Below are positions 1 to 5,726 of a DNA stretch of 5,929 bases, piece by piece. The notes under the pieces were generated by a model, which ran no database searches, had not been told where the DNA came from, and saw nothing but the letters and a program-made list of their open reading frames with translations. The stretch lies in assembly GCA_027064565.1 (NCBI GenBank), contig JAMOPK010000381.1, forward strand, positions 1-5,929, in the 5' to 3' direction. How positions within the stretch are numbered: the stretch's first letter is position 1; each line of letters starts with the position of its first letter. The DNA comes from Caldifarciminota bacterium (GTDB lineage Bacteria; Hydrothermota; Hydrothermia; B15-G9). Position numbers and translations under genes: made by a program.

Positions 1-70
1 GCTATTTCGCCCGGCAGAAGGGCATATCGCCCAATATCTCCATATCCAACAACTTCGATAAACGAATGAG

Positions 71-118
71 AAAAGGCCAACCAGATCCGGCCTGCCCCCG
101 TCACAGATCCTGGCCGGA
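71..118 (-). terminator. Candidate weak terminator hairpin after the aminotransferase gene
   Basis: Read on the minus strand just past the aminotransferase stop, AGGCC and GGCCT (+ strand 74-78 and 89-93) can pair around a 10-nt loop, with two further G-U pairs possible inside. A short run of T (TTTTCTC) follows at 74-68. A competing stem, TCCGGCC with GGCCGGA (86-92 with 112-118, 19-nt loop), shares the same GGCC block, so only one can form at a time. The stem is short and the T-run is only four bases, so intrinsic termination would be weak. I see no convincing gene in bases 1-128. Confidence 0.3.
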
Positions 119-128
119 GAGTCCGGGC

Positions 129-1328
129 TTACCTGCCCTTATATGCCTCTATCCCCTTCCCGAGTATCCTGATGGCATCGACAAGTTGCTCGACCTCAAG
201 CACGTAAGCGATACGTATCTCGTCTTTGCCCTTCCCTTCCGTGGCATAGAAACCGTTGGCAGGGGCGACCATTGTGGTCTTTCCGTCCACATTGAAATCC
301 CTGAGCATGAAGATGGAGAATTCCTCGGCGTCGTCCACAGGGAGCCTGACCACTGTGTAAAATGCGCCTTCCGGTTTCCGTGTGAACACTCCGGGAATCT
401 TCATAAGCTCCTCATAGACCGCGTCCCTGCGTCTTTCGTATTCGGCAATCATCTCATCCATGAATTCGGACATGTGCCTGAACCCTGCTATCGCTCCCAC
501 CTGCTCGATGGTCGGCGGGCAAAGCCTTGCCTGTCCAAACCTCAGAATGGTGTTTAGCACATCCCGGTTCTTGGTTGCGATGTATCCGATGCGGGCGCCA
601 CAGGCCGAAAACCGCTTGGATATGCTGTCCATAACTATGATGCGGTCGAGGTCATCCTCGAAGGACAGTGCGCTGGTGTGTTTCCTGCCGTCGAACACGA
701 ACTCCCTGTAAACCTCATCGGAAAGCACAAACAGGTCGTGTTCTCTGGCGATGCTGACCACCATCTCAACCTCATCGCGGGAATAGACGGTGCCCGTTGG
801 GTTGTTGGGATTGCACATCACGATCCCGCGGGTTCTGTCCGTGATCCTGGACTCGATCTCGCTGCGCTCAGGCAGATGGAACCCATCCTCGACGGAGGTG
901 GTCACCGGCACCAGTTTGACATCCGCCATGCGAGCGAAGCCGTTGTAATTGGTGTAAAACGGCTCAAAAACGATGAATTCGTCGCCGGGATCGGCGATCG
1001 CCATCATGGCGAAAACGATGGCCTCACTTCCGGCAGTGGTGATGAAGACCTCGTCGGCATTGACGTTCAGTCCGTAGCCCTGAAGGTAATCGGCAATGGC
1101 TTCCCTGAGTTCCGGAAGCCCATCGGATGGCCCATAGGGCAGGACCTTTTCCGTCCTCGCATATTCTTCAATGGCATCGAAAATCACACGCGGGGTGGCG
1201 ATGTCGGGCTGGCCGATGTTGAGGTGATAGACGTGGATGCCCCTCTTTTTGGCATCATTGGCATAGGGGACAAGTTTACGGATCGGGGAAGCGGGCATTG
1301 CCGCGCCCCGCTTTGAAATTCCTGCCAT
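129..1328 (-). CDS. PLP-dependent class I/II aminotransferase (aspartate aminotransferase-like)
   Basis: This is a full-length 399-residue fold-type I aminotransferase, a cytosolic enzyme that moves an amino group between an amino acid and a 2-oxo acid using pyridoxal phosphate. Visible hallmarks in order are NIGQPD (37-42), TTAGSEA (97-103, cofactor phosphate contact), NPNNPTGT (173-180, with Asn176 near the ring), SDEVY (203-207, with Asp204 for the pyridine nitrogen), SISK (235-238, with Lys238 the Schiff-base lysine), GARIGY (244-249, Arg246 for phosphate) and Arg372 in IRIAY, the expected substrate carboxylate clamp. Nothing catalytic is missing and the length is normal for the family. 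The start is supported by AAGGAGG six bases upstream; Met11 is a less likely alternative. It is the last gene of the leftward run, 75 bp after a CoA-transferase. The substrate cannot be fixed from sequence: aspartate, alanine, aromatic or branched-chain amino acids are all possible in this family. Confidence 0.93.
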   Translation of the reverse strand: MAGISKRGAAMPASPIRKLVPYANDAKKRGIHVYHLNIGQPDIATPRVIFDAIEEYARTEKVLPYGPSDGLPELREAIADYLQGYGLNVNADEVFITTAGSEAIVFAMMAIADPGDEFIVFEPFYTNYNGFARMADVKLVPVTTSVEDGFHLPERSEIESRITDRTRGIVMCNPNNPTGTVYSRDEVEMVVSIAREHDLFVLSDEVYREFVFDGRKHTSALSFEDDLDRIIVMDSISKRFSACGARIGYIATKNRDVLNTILRFGQARLCPPTIEQVGAIAGFRHMSEFMDEMIAEYERRRDAVYEELMKIPGVFTRKPEGAFYTVVRLPVDDAEEFSIFMLRDFNVDGKTTMVAPANGFYATEGKGKDEIRIAYVLEVEQLVDAIRILGKGIEAYKGR

Positions 1329-1334
1329 TTGTGG

Positions 1335-1341
1335 CCTCCTT
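1335..1341 (-). promoter_or_regulatory. Shine-Dalgarno site fixing the aminotransferase start
   Basis: The minus strand reads AAGGAGG, a near-perfect anti-16S match, followed by a 6-nt spacer and the ATG at 1328-1326. It favours Met1 over the in-frame Met11. Confidence 0.8.
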
Positions 1342-1347
1342 GTTGGT

Positions 1348-1370
1348 TAATTGAGATGCGATTTCAATTA
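1348..1370. repeat. 23-bp imperfect palindrome between the CoA-transferase and aminotransferase genes (operator or mRNA hairpin candidate)
   Basis: The arms TAATTGA (1348-1354) and TCAATTA (1364-1370) are perfect inverted repeats. Inside them, AT at 1356-1357 pairs with AT at 1361-1362 around a GCG centre, leaving one mismatch (1355/1363). Nine base pairs are therefore symmetric about 1359. The element ends 6 bp upstream of the aminotransferase Shine-Dalgarno on the minus strand. It could be a dimeric repressor site for an internal promoter, or an mRNA stem modulating translation. There is no T-run after it on the minus strand, so it is not a terminator for the CoA-transferase. No regulator gene is in the window to pair with it. 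Confidence 0.45.
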
Positions 1371-1403
1371 TTTTTCCAAGTTCCAGATTTTGCAAGGGAA
1401 CGC

Positions 1404-2702
1404 TCAGAGCAGTTTTCTTTCCTTCGCCGCCCTTTCCAATTCCTCCCTGAAATCCGGATGGGCGATTTCGATCAGTGCTTTCGCCCTCTCGCGGAGGTTC
1501 TTGCCGAAAAGTTCTGCGACGCCGTATTCGGTCACGACGTAATGGACATCCGCCCTTGTGGTGACGACACCGGCGCCGGGCTTCAGGAACGGCACTATCT
1601 TTGAAAATTTCCCGTTTCTCGTGGTGGATGGGATCGCTATGACGGGTTTGCCGCCCTTGCTCCTTGCCGCGCCGCGGATGAAGTCCAGCTGGCCGCCGAA
1701 TCCTGAATAAATCCTCGTCCCGATGCTGTCGGATGAGACCTGACCGGTGAGATCGACCTCGATGGCGGAATTGACCGCGACAACTTTATCGTTCTGCGCT
1801 ATCACGAAGGGGTCGTTGGTGTATTCCACGGGCAGAACCTCAAAAAGCGGATTGTCATGGACGTAATCGTAGAGCTTCTGAGTGCCCATCAGGAACGAAA
1901 TGACAACCTTGCCGCGGTGGATGTTCTTTCTGGCGTTGGTGATCACGCCTGCCTCGATCAGATCGATCACGGAGTCGGACACCATCTCCGAGTGGATGCC
2001 GAGGTCCTTTTTGTCCACCAATGCGTGGAGGATGGCGTCAGGTATCCCGCCTATGCCTAACTGGAGTGTGGCGCCGTCTTCGACAAGGGAGGCCACATTT
2101 TCGCCGATCCGGCGCTCAACCTCGGTGATCTCGTTGGTTTTGTAGGTCGGAAGCGGCTCATCGACCTCCACGATGGCATCAACCTGATCCACATGGATAA
2201 ACACGTTTCCGAGGACCCGCGGCATCTGTTTGTTGACCTGCACGATGATCTTTTTCGATGCGGTCAGGGCAGCAGGAGTTATCAGGGCCTCGATCCCGTA
2301 GCTCATCCAGCCGTGCTCGTCCGGCGGCGAAGTCTGGATGATGGCGACGTCCACGGGCATCCTCTTCTCGTAAAAGAGTTTTGGTATTTCGTGGAGCGAC
2401 ATTGGGATGTAATCGCCGCGTCCCTCAGCAATGGCATCGCGCTCGCCTTTCCCGGCAAAAAAGGTGTTGTGTCTGAAATGGCCTGCCATTTCCGGACGGC
2501 CAAGCGGGTGGTCTCCGATCAACAGCATGTGCACAAGTTCCACATTCTCAAGCTCATCCTTGCGTGCGGCAAGGGCACGGATCATGGCGTGAGGGGTGGC
2601 GGCGTTGGCGGAAAGGAACACTCTGTCACCGCTCTTGACCAATCTGGCAGCTTCCTCAAGGCTCATAAGTTTGGCCTTGTAAGTATCTTTCCAGTTTCCC
2701 AT
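1404..2702 (-). CDS. Acetyl-CoA hydrolase/transferase family CoA-transferase (4-hydroxybutyrate/butyrate CoA-transferase-like)
   Basis: This is a 432-residue cytosolic enzyme of the family that includes 4-hydroxybutyrate, butyrate, propionate and succinate CoA-transferases, which move CoA between carboxylic acids through a glutamyl-CoA intermediate. The length is typical. Motifs seen are GIGGIPDAI (216-224), GIHSEMVSD (235-243) with Glu239 aligning by position with the catalytic glutamate of clostridial 4-hydroxybutyrate CoA-transferase (Glu238), EVDLTGQVSSD (315-325) and the glycine-rich GFGGQLDFIRGA (334-345). The N-terminal half (about 10-190) and C-terminal half (about 205-430) correspond to the two family domains. 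The ATG is preceded by AGGAG with a 7-nt spacer. It probably shares a transcript with the downstream aminotransferase. The acid pair is not determined by the sequence; acetate as CoA acceptor is common in fermenters. Simple acyl-CoA hydrolysis is less likely given the intact transferase motifs. Confidence 0.92.
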   Translation of the reverse strand: MGNWKDTYKAKLMSLEEAARLVKSGDRVFLSANAATPHAMIRALAARKDELENVELVHMLLIGDHPLGRPEMAGHFRHNTFFAGKGERDAIAEGRGDYIPMSLHEIPKLFYEKRMPVDVAIIQTSPPDEHGWMSYGIEALITPAALTASKKIIVQVNKQMPRVLGNVFIHVDQVDAIVEVDEPLPTYKTNEITEVERRIGENVASLVEDGATLQLGIGGIPDAILHALVDKKDLGIHSEMVSDSVIDLIEAGVITNARKNIHRGKVVISFLMGTQKLYDYVHDNPLFEVLPVEYTNDPFVIAQNDKVVAVNSAIEVDLTGQVSSDSIGTRIYSGFGGQLDFIRGAARSKGGKPVIAIPSTTRNGKFSKIVPFLKPGAGVVTTRADVHYVVTEYGVAELFGKNLRERAKALIEIAHPDFREELERAAKERKLL

Positions 2703-2732
2703 TGTTTTTCTCCTGCTTTTGGTTGAGCTTAA

Positions 2733-2738
2733 ATTTTA
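2733..2738 (-). promoter_or_regulatory. Weak -10-like element upstream of the CoA-transferase gene
   Basis: The minus strand reads TAAAAT (five of six to the sigma-70 -10 consensus) within an AT-rich patch 31 bp upstream of the ATG. No good -35 lies at 16-18 bp: the nearest TTG-containing hexamer, TTGCAG (2758-2753), is only 14 bp away. A 4-bp inverted repeat GCTA/TAGC (2741-2744 with 2749-2752) sits in between. The 147-bp gap 2703-2849 has room for a promoter separating this gene from the mrp pair, but the match is poor. Confidence 0.25.
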
Positions 2739-2823
2739 AAGCTAAAAATAGCCTGCAAAATCGCAGATATGGGGGAGAGCCAAGTTGAAATTACCATGGG
2801 GCAAGATCTAACGGTGTCATAGT

Positions 2824-2846
2824 GCCTTACAGTAATCCATTAAGGC
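2824..2846. repeat. Inverted repeat just downstream of the mrpD-like gene
   Basis: GCCTTA (2824-2829) and TAAGGC (2841-2846) are perfect inverted repeats with an 11-nt loop, beginning 3 bp past the mrpD-like stop on the minus strand. The position suits a transcript-end hairpin, but no T-run follows (ACTATG), so it is not a canonical intrinsic terminator. It could protect the mRNA 3' end, or be chance. Confidence 0.3.
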
Positions 2847-2849
2847 GAC

Positions 2850-4388
2850 TTACAAAACTCCGTGGATGTAAGCGAAGAAATCGATAACCTGAGCCGCTGT
2901 CGGCTCAATGAATCTGCCGAAAATCATAGGCGCGATGATTCCCAGAGCCAAACAGAGGAGTGCGAGGAACAGCACGACGCTGCTCATCACAGTCGGTTCG
3001 TTTCCAGCCGGTTCACTCTTTGGTTTTTCAAGCCACACGGTGTAAAAGACCTTTGTGTAAGCCACCAGGGCTATCGCACTCGATAGCACCAGCACAATGG
3101 CGGCGACCGACGACTTCTCCCAAAAGGCATTGAACAAAGCCAACTTACTGAAGAAGACATTGAACGGCGGAACACCGATCAACGCCAATGCGCCAACCGT
3201 AAGTGCGAACGAGGTGAGTGGCATACGCCTGCCCATCCCTTTGAGCTGCGCCAGATTCCTTGAACCTGCCGCATGGATGACTACACCGGCAGCAAGGAAC
3301 AGCAGAGCTTTCGCCAGTGCATGATTGACCAAGTGAAACACCGCTGCTTGCAATCCGAACATTGTGCCAAGTGAAACTGCCATCACAAGATAGCCCATGT
3401 GCATTATGGTCGAATACGCTATAAGCCGCTTGATGTCGGTTTGGACGGTCATCGTCAGTGCGGCGAATATTGCGGAAATGGCTCCGAGCGCCATCAAAAC
3501 GCTTCTAAGCGTGTTGACTACCGTTTGCAACCGCCCGTCCAGCGGTGTCCCGTAAACCGTGAAAAGAAACCTGATGATGGCGTAGATACCGATGTTGACT
3601 ACAAGCCCACTGAGTATAGCGGAGATCGGCGAAGGTGCTGCTGGATGCGCCTCTGGCAGCCAGAAATGGTTGGGCACAATGGCTGCTTTTATCAGAAACG
3701 CCCACATAGCTAAGGCCAGAGCAAGGCCTGATGCGAGGACGATATTGCCAGTAGCGACATTGGTTATCGGGAAAACAAAGCCGTGAACTTTGGCAGAGAG
3801 GTCGGCAAGGTTGACCGTCCCGAAAGCACCGTAGAAGACGCCGAGCGCCAAAAAGTAAAGTGTTGTGCCCAAAGCACCTATGAACGCATATTTGAGTGAG
3901 GCAGCGACGGCATCCCGCCTGCGCCTGTAAAATGCCACAAGTCCGTAGGCAGTGATGCTTGTAACCTCGATCATCACGAAGAAGTTGAAAGCGTCACCGG
4001 TGAGCACTGCTCCGAGCAGGCCAGCTTCAAGGCCCAGGTAAAGCGTGAAATACCAACTGATGCCTTCTTCGGCCCGCAGATATTCGACGCTGTAAACGGC
4101 GATGAGGAACATCAGGACGGCGATGAGCAAAGCGAGCAATGCACTCAGGCGGTCAACTTCATAAACTATCCCAATAGGCGCATGCCATTTGCCAAAGGTG
4201 TAAATCAAAGGGACGCTCGAAGCGAAAGTTGCCTCGAAAAGGTTAACAGCCGCCCACAAGGTCAATCCGGTGCCTACCAGCGCATAAAGTTGTATCAGAC
4301 GCTTCCTGTATCCACAAATTATTGAAGACAAAGGCAAAAGGAATGCAAATGCAATCGGAATAATCGGCGTCAACGCTGCTGCAATCAT
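2850..4388 (-). CDS. mrpD: Proton-translocating antiporter subunit, MrpD/NuoN-like
   Basis: This 512-residue, very hydrophobic inner-membrane protein has about 14 predicted helices and belongs to the family shared by Mrp antiporter subunits A and D and complex I subunits L, M and N. Polar residues that carry protons in this family are visible: Glu141 in FFVMIEVTSITAYGL, Lys234 in FLIKAAIVPNHFWLPEAHP (the signature broken-helix segment), Lys320 in DIKRLIAYST, His330, His352 and His356 in the HLVNHALAKALLFL helix, and Lys415 in the GVPPFNVFFSKL segment. The core domain spans roughly residues 130-420. An AGGAG with a 7-nt spacer precedes the ATG and abuts the mrpE stop, so translation of the two is probably coupled. 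The neighbouring MrpE-like gene favours MrpD over NuoM/NuoN, since no other complex I or hydrogenase subunit is present. Odd: subunits A, B, C, F and G are absent nearby. It might work alone, or join subunits encoded elsewhere, or belong to a membrane hydrogenase-like complex. Confidence 0.88.
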   Translation of the reverse strand: MIAAALTPIIPIAFAFLLPLSSIICGYRKRLIQLYALVGTGLTLWAAVNLFEATFASSVPLIYTFGKWHAPIGIVYEVDRLSALLALLIAVLMFLIAVYSVEYLRAEEGISWYFTLYLGLEAGLLGAVLTGDAFNFFVMIEVTSITAYGLVAFYRRRRDAVAASLKYAFIGALGTTLYFLALGVFYGAFGTVNLADLSAKVHGFVFPITNVATGNIVLASGLALALAMWAFLIKAAIVPNHFWLPEAHPAAPSPISAILSGLVVNIGIYAIIRFLFTVYGTPLDGRLQTVVNTLRSVLMALGAISAIFAALTMTVQTDIKRLIAYSTIMHMGYLVMAVSLGTMFGLQAAVFHLVNHALAKALLFLAAGVVIHAAGSRNLAQLKGMGRRMPLTSFALTVGALALIGVPPFNVFFSKLALFNAFWEKSSVAAIVLVLSSAIALVAYTKVFYTVWLEKPKSEPAGNEPTVMSSVVLFLALLCLALGIIAPMIFGRFIEPTAAQVIDFFAYIHGVL

Positions 4389-4395
4389 TTTCGTT

Positions 4396-4400
4396 CTCCT
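4396..4400 (-). promoter_or_regulatory. Shine-Dalgarno site of mrpD placed against the mrpE stop codon
   Basis: The minus strand reads TGA (mrpE stop, 4403-4401) and then immediately AGGAG, with 7 nt to the ATG of the mrpD-like gene. This spacing suggests ribosomes finishing mrpE re-initiate on mrpD, which would tie the two subunits in expression. Confidence 0.7.
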
Positions 4401-4922
4401 TCATTCAAAAATTTTTTCGGCGAACTTCTCAAATTCTTCGGAGATCAGCTTCCGTGCCTGCGCACCGTCCTCGGTTTTCACATCAATCCAGTTGACATAG
4501 AGTGCGTCCTCATCGAGGTCCACCACGACCGTGCCCGGCGTGTTCGTTATGGAATTCGCCACAAGCATTTTTCCATAAGCGGTCTTCATTTTTGTGGGCA
4601 CTCTGACGATTCCGGGGTTATACCGTCCGGTGATTATCCGCTTGATAACATCGATGTGCACTTTGATCTCAATGACGGTGAGATATTTGACGAGGTAAAT
4701 AAGCACCCAGAGCCATCGAACAGGATTTAAGGCCTTGCGGCTGTCTTTCACAAAATAACGGCCGACAAGGAAGCCGATCACGAGCGCAACGACCAGACCG
4801 GTAGCAAGGTCAAACGGCTTGATTGACCCGGTAAAAACCACATAAACGATGAAAGTCAACAAAGCGGGTGTAAAACTGCCAGGAGATGTTACTGGAATTG
4901 AGAGGCCACAAGCCAAAAACAC
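4401..4922 (-). CDS. mrpE: Na+/H+ antiporter subunit E (MrpE/MnhE family)
   Basis: This 173-residue small membrane protein has two or three N-terminal helices (about 21-33, 38-56 and 68-86) followed by a cytoplasmic tail. It is recognised by the family signature LVANSITNTPGTVVVDLDEDALYVNWIDV beginning near residue 120, where the ITxTPGT core is diagnostic of MrpE, and by FTGSIKPFDLATGLVVALVIG near the N-terminus. MrpE is an accessory subunit of the multi-subunit Mrp cation/proton antiporter. The start is uncertain: the longest frame opens with GTG at 4922, two codons after an in-frame TAG (4928-4926). The only purine-rich stretch, AGGA, lies one base from the GTG, which is too close for a good ribosome site. 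The first 20 residues do not look like a usual MrpE N-terminus, and TTG codons at residues 21-22 would cut into the first helix. It is the first gene of the leftward run, 12 bp ahead of the mrpD-like gene. Confidence 0.85.
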   Translation of the reverse strand: MFLACGLSIPVTSPGSFTPALLTFIVYVVFTGSIKPFDLATGLVVALVIGFLVGRYFVKDSRKALNPVRWLWVLIYLVKYLTVIEIKVHIDVIKRIITGRYNPGIVRVPTKMKTAYGKMLVANSITNTPGTVVVDLDEDALYVNWIDVKTEDGAQARKLISEEFEKFAEKIFE

Positions 4923-5026
4923 TTCCTATGTGGGCTTTCTGAAAAATGGTAAGCCAGAGAGTTCTGGGTTCTTGTTTGTTCAAATGAAGGGAATCGGATG
5001 CTTTCAATCACCTTGCTGATCCCGGG

Positions 5027-5032
5027 TGTCAA
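5027..5032 (-). promoter_or_regulatory. Isolated -35-like hexamer facing mrpE
   Basis: The minus strand contains an exact TTGACA about 105 bp upstream of the mrpE start. No acceptable -10 follows at 16-18 bp (best is GATTGA at 5009-5004), so this alone is weak evidence for the leftward promoter. The 210-bp divergent gap 4923-5132 must nonetheless contain the start of the mrpE transcript unless it is read from elsewhere. Confidence 0.2.
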
Positions 5033-5044
5033 ATTCGTTGCCTT

Positions 5045-5076
5045 TTGACTGCACTGGCCTGAAATTGACTGATCTG
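5045..5076 (+). repeat. Two 12-bp direct repeats spaced 20 bp, abutting the FMN reductase promoter
   Basis: TTGACTGCACTG (5045-5056) and TTGACTGATCTG (5065-5076) match at 10 of 12 positions and start exactly 20 bp apart, close to two helical turns. The second copy runs into the extended -10, and together the pair covers the position where a -35 box would be. This layout is typical of tandem binding by a transcription factor at a promoter with a poor -35. Neither TTGACT works as a -35 itself, as they sit 27 bp and 7 bp from the -10. Confidence 0.5.
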
Positions 5077-5083
5077 TTATAAT
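5055..5083 (+). promoter_or_regulatory. Extended -10 promoter for the FMN reductase/ABC transporter operon
   Basis: TATAAT at 5078-5083 is a perfect sigma-70 -10 box, and TGT at 5075-5077 gives the extended TGnTATAAT form. The hexamer 17 bp upstream, TGGCCT (5055-5060), is a poor -35, which fits an extended -10 promoter or one needing an activator. Transcription would start near 5090, giving a leader of about 43 nt to the ATG at 5133. Confidence 0.6.
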
Positions 5084-5132
5084 CTGAACGATTTTTGAAC
5101 CACAGAACCGTCTTCAAACCCGGAATGGAGCC

Positions 5133-5726
5133 ATGAAGTTCATCGGAATAAACGGATCGGCACGGAAAAATGGAAAAACGGCGCAGTTGCTCAGCATCGT
5201 TATGGATTCAATAGTCTCCGCCGGCGGCGAGGTGGAGGTCTATCACCTCATCGACCATCCCATCAGGTTCTGCATGGGCTGTTACAGCGAGGATCCGCCG
5301 TCCTGCAATCCGAGACACTGCACCGAAGGCGACCTTGCGGATGCCATGCGGGGATTCCATCAGAAACTGCTTTTCTCCGACGGTGTGGTGTTCGCCACGC
5401 CGGTCTATTGGTTCGGGATGTCAGCCCTGATGAAGGCCTTTGTCGAGCGGCTCACTTCGCTTGAGAACGCCGGGAAACTGCTTGCCGGCAGGGTGGCCGG
5501 TTTCGTTGCAGCGGGCGAGGAGGAGGGCGCGATGATGGCCATCTCCCACCTGATGGCGATAACATCGGACATGGGATTCCTGTTCCCGCCCATGCCTTTC
5601 ACCTACTACATTGGACGGGGCGACATTCGGGATGACCCTGAGGCGGTGGAATACGCTGAGAGGCTCGGCAGGAACATGGTCAGGCTGGCCTCCATCCTTC
5701 AAAAGGAAGAAGTGGAATGGGTGTAA
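5133..5726 (+). CDS. NAD(P)H-dependent FMN reductase, flavodoxin-fold iron-sulfur flavoprotein-like
   Basis: This is a 197-residue cytosolic flavoprotein of the flavodoxin-like FMN reductase family. The N-terminal GINGSARKNGKTAQLL (5-20) is the FMN phosphate loop (GxxGSxRxxxxT). ATPVYWFGMSALMKAFVERL (88-107) is the second flavin-contact segment (TPVYW and the MKxFxxR helix). Between them lie four cysteines, Cys47, Cys50, Cys58 and Cys63, in a C-x2-C-x7-C-x4-C pattern. Family members called iron-sulfur flavoproteins bind a 4Fe-4S cluster through a tighter C-x2-C-x2-C-x4-7-C motif, so this is a variant that could hold a cluster or zinc, or be redox-active thiols. Likely role: electron transfer or quinone, flavin or metal-ion reduction; the substrate is unknown. 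The ATG at 5133 fits the fold start exactly. Its ribosome site is ambiguous: GGAG sits only 2-3 bases away and GGAA about 7 bases away. It overlaps the next gene by 10 bp. Confidence 0.88.
   Translation: MKFIGINGSARKNGKTAQLLSIVMDSIVSAGGEVEVYHLIDHPIRFCMGCYSEDPPSCNPRHCTEGDLADAMRGFHQKLLFSDGVVFATPVYWFGMSALMKAFVERLTSLENAGKLLAGRVAGFVAAGEEEGAMMAISHLMAITSDMGFLFPPMPFTYYIGRGDIRDDPEAVEYAERLGRNMVRLASILQKEEVEWV
5704..5709 (+). promoter_or_regulatory. Shine-Dalgarno site for the ABC ATPase inside the FMN reductase 3' end
   Basis: AGGAAG lies 7 nt before the ATG at 5717, inside the last codons of the FMN reductase. It fixes the ATPase start and shows that the two frames are meant to overlap. Confidence 0.6.

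Noticed and set aside
9..32. Cluster of GGGC/GCCC short inverted repeats near the left edge
   Set aside because: The stems are only 4 bp, with no T-run. Such matches are common by chance in this composition.
1..104. Minus-strand frame starting at a GTG (104-102) and open to the left edge, possibly a next gene
   Set aside because: Only 34 codons are visible, there is only a weak ribosome site, and an open run of this length is expected by chance. It is in the same frame as the aminotransferase past its stop, but nothing suggests readthrough.
66..557. 163-codon plus-strand frame covering the aminotransferase 3' end, open to the left edge
   Set aside because: It is codon-aligned antisense to the aminotransferase. 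The part before 129 is too short to judge, and no domain is recognisable.
678..1316. Long open frame (212 codons) on the plus strand opposite the aminotransferase
   Set aside because: It lies wholly antisense to a gene with every catalytic motif intact, has no recognisable domain, and is the expected by-product of codon bias in the true gene.
2193..2726. 177-codon plus-strand frame opposite the CoA-transferase N-terminus
   Set aside because: It is antisense to well-supported coding sequence, with a histidine- and arginine-rich composition typical of reverse-frame translation and no family resemblance.
2850..4388. Complex I subunit (NuoM/NuoN) or hydrogenase-4 subunit as an alternative identity
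   Set aside because: The family is shared, but the adjoining MrpE gene and the absence of any Nuo or hydrogenase partner make an Mrp-type assignment more likely. It is kept as a caveat in the entry.
4810..5007. 65-codon minus-strand frame with a TTG start overlapping the mrpE N-terminus
   Set aside because: It starts with TTG, has a poor ribosome site, no recognisable motif, and overlaps mrpE out of frame. I considered it as a frameshifted mrpE N-terminus, but it does not look like one.
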